Shown here: one piece after another, positions 1 to 5,459 of the stretch
Layout of the letters: each line of letters begins with the position of its first letter
Numbering within the stretch: position 1 is the first letter of the stretch
The notes under the pieces: generated by a model
The model's database searches: none
What the model saw: only the letters and a program-made list of their open reading frames with translations
What the model was told of the DNA's origin: nothing
Position numbers and translations under genes: made by a program
DNA from: an uncultured Bacteroides sp.
Lineage (GTDB): Bacteria; Bacteroidota; Bacteroidia; Bacteroidales; Bacteroidaceae
DNA length: 6,327 bases
Direction: 5' to 3'
Assembly (NCBI GenBank): GCA_900557355.1
Contig: USSR01000413.1
Coordinates: 1-6,327 of the forward strand

Positions 1-1324
1 ATCCATCTGGAAGGCTTCCGGACACGTAGACGCATTCAATGACCCTTTGATTGACAACCGTGATTCCAAGAAGCGTTATCGTGCCGATGTATTGATTGAA
101 GACCAACTTGCAAAGTACGACGATAAGATTAATAAAGAAGTTGCCAAAGCTGCTAAACGTTTTGGAGAGGCTTTTGATGAAGCACAGTTCCGTAGCACAA
201 ACGGTCGCGTACTGGAACATCAGGCTAAACGTGACGCATTGCACGAACGTTTTGCAAAGGCACTGAATGAAAATAACCTTGACGAGCTTCGCCAGATTAT
301 CGTGGATGAAGAAATCGTTTGCCCCATCAGCGGTACAAAGAACTGGACGGAAGTTCGTCAGTTCAACCTGATGTTCTCTACAGAAATGGGTTCTACTTCG
401 GATGGTGCCATGAAGATTTATCTGCGTCCTGAAACAGCTCAGGGTATCTTTGTGAACTACCTGAATGTGCAGAAGACCGGCCGTATGAAGATACCTTTCG
501 GTATTGCACAGATTGGTAAGGCATTCCGTAACGAGATTGTTGCCCGTCAGTTCATTTTCCGTATGCGTGAGTTCGAACAGATGGAAATGCAGTTCTTCGT
601 GAAGCCGGGCACTGAATTGGACTGGTTTAAGAAGTGGAAGGAAATTCGCCTGAAATGGCATAAGGCATTGGGATTCGGTGATGACCACTATCGTTATCAC
701 GATCATGATAAGTTGGCTCACTATGCGAATGCTGCTACAGATATCGAGTTCCTGATGCCGTTTGGTTTCAAGGAAGTGGAAGGTATCCATAGCCGTACGA
801 ATTTTGACTTGTCTCAGCATGAGAAGTTCTCAGGTAAGAATATTAAGTACTTCGATCCTGAGACAAATGAAAGTTATACTCCGTATGTTATCGAGACTTC
901 TATCGGTGTGGACCGTATGTTCCTCAGCATCATGTCTGCTTCTTATTGCGAAGAACAACTGGAAAGTGGAGAAAGCCGCGTAGTGCTGAGATTGCCTGCC
1001 GCACTGGCTCCTGTGAAGTTGGCCGTAATGCCGTTGGTGAAGAAAGACGGTCTGCCTGAAAAGGCTCGTGAGATCATCGACTCATTGAAGTTCCACTTCC
1101 ACTGCCAGTATGATGAAAAAGATAGTATCGGTAAACGTTACCGTCGTCAGGATGCCATCGGTACTCCGTACTGTGTGACTGTTGACCACCAAACTCTGGA
1201 AGATAACTGCGTGACACTGCGTAATCGTGATACGATGCAACAGGAACGCGTGGCTATTGCTGAACTGAATAACATCATTGCAGACCGTGTCAGCATCACT
1301 TCATTGCTGAAAGGGTTGCAATAA
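1..1324 (+). CDS. glyQS: Glycyl-tRNA synthetase, single-chain alpha2 type (5'-truncated by window edge)
   Basis: Class II aminoacyl-tRNA synthetase that charges tRNA-Gly with glycine in the cytoplasm. The reading frame is open from base 2 and begins SIWKASGHVDAFNDPL, a GlyRS-typical stretch, so the true start lies left of the window. A TTG at 47 is an internal Leu codon. About 440 codons are visible; relatives are about 510 residues, so roughly 70 N-terminal residues are missing. Visible landmarks are the GlyRS signature LRPETAQG (nt 422-445), class II motif 2 (FRNE at 524-535, continuing to RMREFEQ near 580) and motif 3 with GVDR (905-916). The anticodon-binding domain follows from about nt 985, including the DSIGKRYRRQDAIGTPYC segment. 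The single-chain form is distinct from the alpha2beta2 GlyQ/GlyS enzyme of E. coli; some annotations call it glyS. The frame is intact to TAA at 1322-1324. No terminator follows, so read-through into the next gene is likely. Confidence 0.97.
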   Translation, partial: SIWKASGHVDAFNDPLIDNRDSKKRYRADVLIEDQLAKYDDKINKEVAKAAKRFGEAFDEAQFRSTNGRVLEHQAKRDALHERFAKALNENNLDELRQIIVDEEIVCPISGTKNWTEVRQFNLMFSTEMGSTSDGAMKIYLRPETAQGIFVNYLNVQKTGRMKIPFGIAQIGKAFRNEIVARQFIFRMREFEQMEMQFFVKPGTELDWFKKWKEIRLKWHKALGFGDDHYRYHDHDKLAHYANAATDIEFLMPFGFKEVEGIHSRTNFDLSQHEKFSGKNIKYFDPETNESYTPYVIETSIGVDRMFLSIMSASYCEEQLESGESRVVLRLPAALAPVKLAVMPLVKKDGLPEKAREIIDSLKFHFHCQYDEKDSIGKRYRRQDAIGTPYCVTVDHQTLEDNCVTLRNRDTMQQERVAIAELNNIIADRVSITSLLKGLQ

Positions 1325-1368
1325 GTACTGGAATTCGAAAGTTAGAATACAGAATAAAAAATAATTGA

Positions 1369-2001
1369 ATGAATAAAAAACTCTTAGTATTTTTACCTTT
1401 CCTGCTGATTTTGGCAGGTGCGTTTGTTTCTTGCGAAGAAGTGGAAGAGGAAGGGAAATATGCGAACTGGCAGGAGCGTAACCAAGCGTTTCTGGATTCT
1501 ATCAAGGTAGTTGCGGGAGATAATTATGTTCCTATGGACTTGGAAAAGTTGGATAAAGTAGAGGTAGGCGAAATATTCTATGTTAAGAATGAATTTGTCA
1601 GCACTCTTCAGACTCCGGAATATATATATTGTAAAAAGCTTGTGAAGAATCTGGATGGACAACGTCCGATGGCTACAGAAGCGGCTTATGTTTATTATTA
1701 TGGTACACTGATTACTGGTACTAAGTTTGATGGAAGTTTTACGGGATATAGTGCAATAGATCAGGCTATCCCTAATCCTCCAAAGAATGAGCCGACAGAT
1801 TTCGACTGGACTGTTATGTTTACTATCAACTCTTCTTCACTGACAAGTGGATGGAGAACTTTCCTGCAATATATGCGCGTTGGAGAACGCTGGATGGTTT
1901 ATGTTCCATGGGGTTCTGCGTATGGAACTGATGGTAATGGATCGATTCCCGGTTATTCAGTATTAGCTTTTGATGTAATAATGACAGAGGTGGTTCAGTA
2001 A
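1369..2001 (+). CDS. FKBP-type peptidyl-prolyl cis-trans isomerase lipoprotein
   Basis: Predicted envelope lipoprotein, 210 residues, that would catalyse prolyl cis-trans isomerisation during folding of exported proteins. Residues 1-21 form a lipoprotein signal (MNKK, then a hydrophobic core, FVS) ending at Cys22, the lipidation site; the lipobox is relaxed, as in Bacteroidetes. EEVEEE follows directly, resembling the acidic export signal of surface-exposed Bacteroidetes lipoproteins (inference). Residues 30-100 are a linker or N-terminal region I do not recognise. Residues 105-207 match the FKBP fold: YYYGTL (Tyr111), KFD (Phe120-Asp121), SGW (Trp162), VGERW, AYG (Tyr185), GSIPG (Ile193) and LAFDV (Phe201). 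These correspond to FKBP12 Tyr26, Phe36-Asp37, Trp59, Tyr82, Ile91 and Phe99, so the active pocket looks largely intact. The loop between FDGS and the TrP-containing helix is longer than in FKBP12. The ATG at 1369 is the only start that gives a full signal peptide; the upstream bases are A-rich without a Shine-Dalgarno. It sits 44 bp after glyQS, likely in one transcript ended by the hairpin at 2025-2065. Confidence 0.88.
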   Translation: MNKKLLVFLPFLLILAGAFVSCEEVEEEGKYANWQERNQAFLDSIKVVAGDNYVPMDLEKLDKVEVGEIFYVKNEFVSTLQTPEYIYCKKLVKNLDGQRPMATEAAYVYYYGTLITGTKFDGSFTGYSAIDQAIPNPPKNEPTDFDWTVMFTINSSSLTSGWRTFLQYMRVGERWMVYVPWGSAYGTDGNGSIPGYSVLAFDVIMTEVVQ

Positions 2002-2024
2002 ACTAACTTCTTCTTTAAAAAATA

Positions 2025-2070
2025 AAGGAGGCCTATCTATTTCTTGTGATTAGATAGGCCTCCTTCGTTT
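2025..2070 (+). terminator. Rho-independent-type terminator after the glyQS-isomerase unit
   Basis: A perfect 15-bp inverted repeat: AAGGAGGCCTATCTA (2025-2039) and TAGATAGGCCTCCTT (2051-2065) around an 11-nt loop. The T-rich run that follows is interrupted (CGTTTGTTTTATATTTT, 2066-2082). It begins 24 bp after the isomerase stop and precedes the ATPase promoter, so it separates the two transcription units. Confidence 0.85.
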
Positions 2071-2085
2071 GTTTTATATTTTACT

Positions 2086-2118
2086 ATTGCAGGTTTTTGC
2101 CGAAAATGTGTATATTTG
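2086..2118 (+). promoter_or_regulatory. Bacteroides-type promoter for the ATPase gene
   Basis: A -7 element TATATTTG (2111-2118) matches the Bacteroides consensus TAnnTTTG exactly. A -33 element with TTG at 2087-2089 lies 21 nt upstream, within the usual spacing for the Bacteroides primary sigma factor. The predicted transcription start is around 2122-2126, giving a leader of about 55-60 nt before the ATG at 2182. A copy of the repeated AAAATGTG element lies in the spacer and runs up to the -7 box. Confidence 0.65.
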
Positions 2119-2174
2119 CACGAAACTCATATCAAAAATGTGTAAACATACACTTTTGTGATATCAAAAATGTG
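2103..2174 (+). repeat. 32-bp-phased AAAATGTG repeats with imperfect palindrome (putative operator or leader hairpin)
   Basis: AAAATGTG occurs at 2103-2110, 2135-2142 and 2167-2174, exactly 32 bp apart each time. The last two copies are part of a longer perfect 14-bp direct repeat, ATATCAAAAATGTG (2129-2142 and 2161-2174); the first two share AAAATGTGTA. Between them lies an imperfect inverted repeat: ATATCAAAAATGTGTA (2129-2144) against TACACTTTTGTGATAT (2149-2164), 14 of 16 positions pairing around a 4-nt AACA loop. The copies cover the promoter spacer, the leader and the bases just before the start codon. Thirty-two bp is about three helical turns, which would put the sites on one face of the DNA. 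The arrangement suggests a repressor or autoregulatory operator, or an RNA hairpin near the start codon (inference). Confidence 0.7.
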
Positions 2175-2181
2175 ATACGCT

Positions 2182-3507
2182 ATGTTTGAAAGAGACATTA
2201 TCTCGCAATTGGCAGCATGGAAAACGGATACTAACAGAAAGCCGCTTGTAGTTCATGGTGCACGACAGGTAGGTAAGACGTGGGCTTTGAAGTACTTTGG
2301 CAGGGAGTATTTTGACGATGTTGCTTATTTCAGTTTAGATAAGGATGAAAGTGGTCTTTGCGATGTCTTCAGAACAACGAAAGACCCTCAACGAATTATT
2401 CAACACTTATCTTTTTTGCATGGAAAGAAGATAGAACCTCAAACAACCTTATTGATTCTGGATGAAATTCAAGAGTGCAACGAGGCGTTGAATGCATTGA
2501 AATACTTCTGTGAGGAAGCTCCAGAGTATGCTGTGGCGTGTGCGGGCTCTTTGTTAGGTATCTATCTGAATCATGTGGGTAAATCATTTCCGGTGGGGAA
2601 AGTGAATCATCTTTATATGTATCCACTCACTTTTACGGAGTTCCTGAGGACAAAAGACCCGGTTATGCATGAGTATATGCATTCTATTGATAAGGTAGAG
2701 CCACTGCCACAGATCTTTTTTGATAAGTTGCGGGAGTCTTTTACTGCTTATTCCATTTGTGGTGGTATGCCTGAACCGGCCACGTTGATGGTTGATTTTA
2801 ATGATATGGAGAGAGTGGACTCTGCACTTCAAGATATACTGAATGATTATGCTCTGGATTTCGTGAAACATACTACTCCGACTTTGGCTCCTCGTATCAA
2901 TTATGTTTGGAATTCGTTGCCTTCGCAGTTGGCGAAAGAGAATCGTAAGTTTGTTTATCAGTTGGTTCGTCCGGGAGCACGTGCTAGGGAATATGAAGAT
3001 GCAATTTTGTGGTTAGAGCAGGCAGGGCTTGTTAATAAAGTGTTACTTAGCAAGGCTCCTAAGTTGCCATTGAAAGCTTATGATGATTTGGGCACATTTA
3101 AACTTTATACATTGGATTTGGGGTTGTTGAGGAAGCTGTCTGAATTGGATGCCAGTATACTATTGCTGCCTACTCCTGCCTATACAGAATATAAAGGAGC
3201 GCTGGCTGAAAACTATATATTGCAAAGTCTTACGGCACAGTTTCAAATGCCTTTCCGTTATTGGACTTCAGGCAATAAGGCAGAGGTGGATTTTCTGCTT
3301 CAGTATATCAATCAGATCTATCCGATAGAGGTAAAGGCAGATCAAAATATACAGGGCAAAAGTCTGATTCAGTATGAGAAACTCTTTCAACCTGCTTGTC
3401 GGATTCGGTATTCAATGTTGAATCTGAAGCAGGATGGGAATTTGCTGAATATACCTTTGTTCCTGGCGGATAAGACGAGAGAATTGTTGGGAGTGATTAA
3501 TGTTTAG
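2182..3507 (+). CDS. AAA-type ATPase with C-terminal DUF4143 / PD-(D/E)XK-like domain (COG1373 type)
   Basis: A 441-residue cytoplasmic ATPase of the AAA_14-DUF4143 family, which is common and often multi-copy in Bacteroidetes; no cellular role is firmly assigned. The N-terminal domain has Walker A GARQVGKT (26-33), Walker B LLILDE (90-95) followed by IQ, and a sensor-like AGSLLG (121-126). It continues with the family-typical SFPVGKVNHLYMYPLTFTEFL (split around residues 133-153). The middle, about 200-330, is predicted mostly helical. The C-terminal DUF4143 region has the GALAEN element (339-344), then AEVDF with Asp370 and IEVKA with Glu383 and Lys385, a D-x(n)-E-x-K arrangement like PD-(D/E)XK nuclease folds. 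An in-frame TGA at 2173 makes ATG 2182 the first possible start. It has its own promoter and repeat-rich leader, no partner gene, and reads as more A+T-rich than its neighbours, consistent with a mobile or recently acquired gene. It is not a transposase: no terminal repeats or DDE motif are seen. Confidence 0.9.
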   Translation: MFERDIISQLAAWKTDTNRKPLVVHGARQVGKTWALKYFGREYFDDVAYFSLDKDESGLCDVFRTTKDPQRIIQHLSFLHGKKIEPQTTLLILDEIQECNEALNALKYFCEEAPEYAVACAGSLLGIYLNHVGKSFPVGKVNHLYMYPLTFTEFLRTKDPVMHEYMHSIDKVEPLPQIFFDKLRESFTAYSICGGMPEPATLMVDFNDMERVDSALQDILNDYALDFVKHTTPTLAPRINYVWNSLPSQLAKENRKFVYQLVRPGARAREYEDAILWLEQAGLVNKVLLSKAPKLPLKAYDDLGTFKLYTLDLGLLRKLSELDASILLLPTPAYTEYKGALAENYILQSLTAQFQMPFRYWTSGNKAEVDFLLQYINQIYPIEVKADQNIQGKSLIQYEKLFQPACRIRYSMLNLKQDGNLLNIPLFLADKTRELLGVINV

Positions 3508-3541
3508 CAATAAGGCTTATGCGGAATAACGGTGCAACCCA

Positions 3542-3569
3542 CTAATCACTCACCGCTAATCACTCATTA
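3542..3569. repeat. Period-7 intergenic repeat between converging genes
   Basis: CTAATCACTCA occurs at 3542-3552 and 3556-3566, a 14-bp period that also reads as heptads CTAATCA, CTCACCG, CTAATCA, CTCATTA. The last unit runs into the hydrolase stop codon (TAA on the - strand, 3569-3567). An inverted copy, GAGTGATTA, lies at 3491-3499 in the final codons of the ATPase gene and could pair with either TAATCACTC copy (9 bp, long loop). No conventional terminator with a T-tract is visible in the 59-bp gap, so this pairing could serve weakly for both strands (inference). Confidence 0.6.
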
Positions 3570-5459
3570 CATTCTCTTTTTCAACGCTTTCACCCAAATT
3601 TTATATCCTTCTTCATTCAGGTGCAAGCCATCGCTGGTCAGCTCTTTGCGCAGTACATTCGTGCCTTTCTCTGTAAATAACGGGAAGAGGTTGATGAATG
3701 TAATCTTGTGATCTTTAGCTAAAATTTCCAGTTGTGTATTGATTTCGGGAACCATGTCGGTTTTTCCGGTTAGCTTTTTGTAACGTCCGAAGCTCTCATC
3801 GAAAGGCAGGAGACTTTGCAGGTAGAGTCCCGTATCGGGAGATTCACGCTGAATGCGCTCTACGGTCATGCGTATCATACTGACGATGCTGTCCACAGTG
3901 AGGTCGTGTGAGATGTCGTTGACACCGGCAAGGAGGAATAATTTCTCAGGGTGTCCCGGAAGTATCTGGTGCAGGCGGTCGTAAATACCCATAACTTCAT
4001 CACCGATGATACCACGGTTACGGATGTTTTTCTTGTTGAGGCGGGCGTTCCAGTCACCGCCACCTTCTGTAAGGCTGTTGCCCACCATGACGATGTCTTT
4101 GGAAGTAATGGCAGGGTCATCCATGAATTGCAGGAAGCGCTTATAGTAATGGTCCGTATAAACACGTGGGGTGGGATAGATAGAAGCTGCAACAACATTG
4201 GCTATCAGAGAGCGCAGACGAACCATGCTGTGACCGTCTTCGGGATGCACGGCATTGACGAGCAGGATGACGGAAGTGTCGTTGTCCGGATCTATGATGA
4301 TGGAAGTACCGGTGTATCCGGTGTGCCCGTAGGTATTCGGACCAAAATAATCTCCGTTATTGGAAGCGTAGGCGGTGAAGTTATCCCATCCTAAAGTGCG
4401 TCCTAATGTAGCGGTGGCACGAGGGACGGTACGCATAGTTTTTACTCCCAATGGGCTGAGGATGCGGCGTCCGTTCCATTCTCCGCCGTTTTGCAGAGCG
4501 GCGCAGAGGACAGCTATGTCTTCGGCGCAAGAGAATACACCTGCATTGCCGGAAATACCGCCATTCATGACACGGGCGAGTGGGTCGTGTACTTGTCCGC
4601 AGAGGACGCTGCCGTCGGGTTGTTTTTCGGTAGGAGCGACGTTTTTCAATTGACAATTGACAGTTGACAGTTGACAATTGGCGGTGCTGTGGAGATCGGT
4701 TTTTGCCCAGTGGGGGAGGGCGCTGTTTATCCATTTTCCATCCTTGTCGCGCTTGCAGGGGAGATAGTCGGTATGGGCCATGCCTAATACATCAAAGAGA
4801 TTTTCGCGGGCGAAGTCACGTAAAGATTGTCCGCTGACGGTTTCGATGATGCGTTGCAGGGTGATGTAGTTAAGGCAACTGTATTGGAAATCGGTCTGCG
4901 GCTTGAAGTCGCGGCGGCAGTTGGCTATGTACTCTATCATTCCGTCGGGGCTGGGAGAGCCATATTGTTTCTCCAATTCACTGGTTGGGGCATAAGGGGG
5001 GAGACCGGAAGTGTGCGTTAGCAGGTCGGCGATACGGATGATTTTCTTATCTTTTCCGTCTTCGCTCACCCAGGATTTAAATTCAGGGATGTAGAGGCTG
5101 ACGGGATCCAAGAGACGGAGCTTGCCACGTTCTGCCAGAATATGGGTACAGATGGCAGTGGACATGGGTTTGCTGCATGAAGCCATATCGAAAATAGTGT
5201 TTACGGTCATAGGCTCGGTGTTAGGGTACACCCGCTTGTTGCCGTATGCTTTGAGGTAAGCCATCTTCCCGTTGCGCACTACAGCGAGCACGGCACCGGG
5301 AATGTCTTTATTGGCGATGGCGGTTTCTATCGCTTCGTCAGCGTATAGCAAATGGCGGGAATCCATGCCGACTTGTTCGGGGGCAACACGTTGCAAGGAT
5401 TGTGCATTGGCTTGCAGGGCAAGCAATACAAAAAAGAAAAGGGAAGGGAGGAGTTTCAT
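3567..5459 (-). CDS. Secreted serine hydrolase (beta-lactamase fold) fused to SGNH/GDSL esterase
   Basis: A 630-residue two-domain exported enzyme. Residues 1-19 are a signal peptide (KLLP, FFFVLLALQ, ANA) with likely cleavage before Gln20. Domain 1, about 25-415, is a class C beta-lactamase-like hydrolase with S94-C-S-K97 (SxxK, nucleophile Ser94), Y193-S-C195 in place of YxN, and H379-T-G381 in place of KTG. LLTHTSGLP and GGISGNAGVFS are also typical. The HTG variant is common in esterases, peptidases and amidases rather than true beta-lactamases. Domain 2, about 440-630, is an SGNH hydrolase: GNSLTEG (Ser462), IIGD (Gly486), GVND (Asn514) and DGLH (Asp610, His613), all four blocks present. 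The start codon overlaps the murQ stop. By analogy with B. subtilis AmiE (YbbE), a beta-lactamase-fold muramyl amidase beside murQ, domain 1 may cleave peptides from MurNAc. The SGNH domain may remove O-acyl groups (inference). Residues about 261-271 come from a 7-bp DNA repeat array and look like an insertion. Confidence 0.9.
   Translation of the reverse strand: MKLLPSLFFFVLLALQANAQSLQRVAPEQVGMDSRHLLYADEAIETAIANKDIPGAVLAVVRNGKMAYLKAYGNKRVYPNTEPMTVNTIFDMASCSKPMSTAICTHILAERGKLRLLDPVSLYIPEFKSWVSEDGKDKKIIRIADLLTHTSGLPPYAPTSELEKQYGSPSPDGMIEYIANCRRDFKPQTDFQYSCLNYITLQRIIETVSGQSLRDFARENLFDVLGMAHTDYLPCKRDKDGKWINSALPHWAKTDLHSTANCQLSTVNCQLKNVAPTEKQPDGSVLCGQVHDPLARVMNGGISGNAGVFSCAEDIAVLCAALQNGGEWNGRRILSPLGVKTMRTVPRATATLGRTLGWDNFTAYASNNGDYFGPNTYGHTGYTGTSIIIDPDNDTSVILLVNAVHPEDGHSMVRLRSLIANVVAASIYPTPRVYTDHYYKRFLQFMDDPAITSKDIVMVGNSLTEGGGDWNARLNKKNIRNRGIIGDEVMGIYDRLHQILPGHPEKLFLLAGVNDISHDLTVDSIVSMIRMTVERIQRESPDTGLYLQSLLPFDESFGRYKKLTGKTDMVPEINTQLEILAKDHKITFINLFPLFTEKGTNVLRKELTSDGLHLNEEGYKIWVKALKKRM
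4650..4677. repeat. Tandem 7-bp repeat (TTGACAR)x4 inside the hydrolase coding region
   Basis: Four perfect-register heptads on the + strand: TTGACAA, TTGACAG, TTGACAG, TTGACAA, followed by TTG. CAATTG flanks both ends (4647-4652 and 4675-4680), making the element nearly self-symmetric. On the coding (-) strand it is read as NCQLSTVNCQL, residues 261-271 of the hydrolase. It lies between WAKTD and VAPTEKQPDG in domain 1, where a surface loop is expected. Arrays of this type are ones I associate with Bacteroidetes intergenic DNA; presence inside a gene is unusual. Confidence 0.9.
5456..5459 (-). promoter_or_regulatory. ATGA start/stop overlap coupling murQ to the hydrolase
   Basis: On the - strand ATGA holds both the hydrolase start (ATG, 5459-5457) and the murQ stop (TGA, 5458-5456). 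This 4-bp overlap is the classic arrangement for translational coupling by a re-initiating ribosome and implies a single transcript and matched expression. A purine-poor GGGGTAACATT precedes the start, with no clear Shine-Dalgarno. Confidence 0.85.

Noticed and set aside
47..1324. glyQS starting at TTG 47
   Set aside because: The frame is open upstream to base 2 and encodes conserved GlyRS residues, so the codon is internal.
2025..2050. AAGGAGG as a strong Shine-Dalgarno for a small gene
   Set aside because: It is the left arm of the perfect terminator stem. The only nearby start, GTG at 2046, meets TAG after two further codons.
2103..2174. CRISPR-like array from regular repeats
   Set aside because: The repeat core is 8-14 bp with a palindrome between copies, only three units, and placed on a promoter; no cas genes are seen.
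2182..3507. ATPase as an IS element helper (IstB-like) or transposase
   Set aside because: No partner transposase, terminal inverted repeats or target duplication is visible, and the C-terminal DUF4143 pattern fits a different family.
3951..4394. Antisense 147-residue open frame, + strand
   Set aside because: It lies wholly within the hydrolase gene, has no recognisable domain, promoter or start context, and the opposite strand carries clear catalytic motifs.
4650..4677. TTGACA copies resembling a sigma-70 -35 box
   Set aside because: They arise from the tandem heptads, lie inside a coding region on the opposite strand, have no TATAAT or TAnnTTTG at proper distance, and Bacteroides does not use TTGACA as its -33 element.
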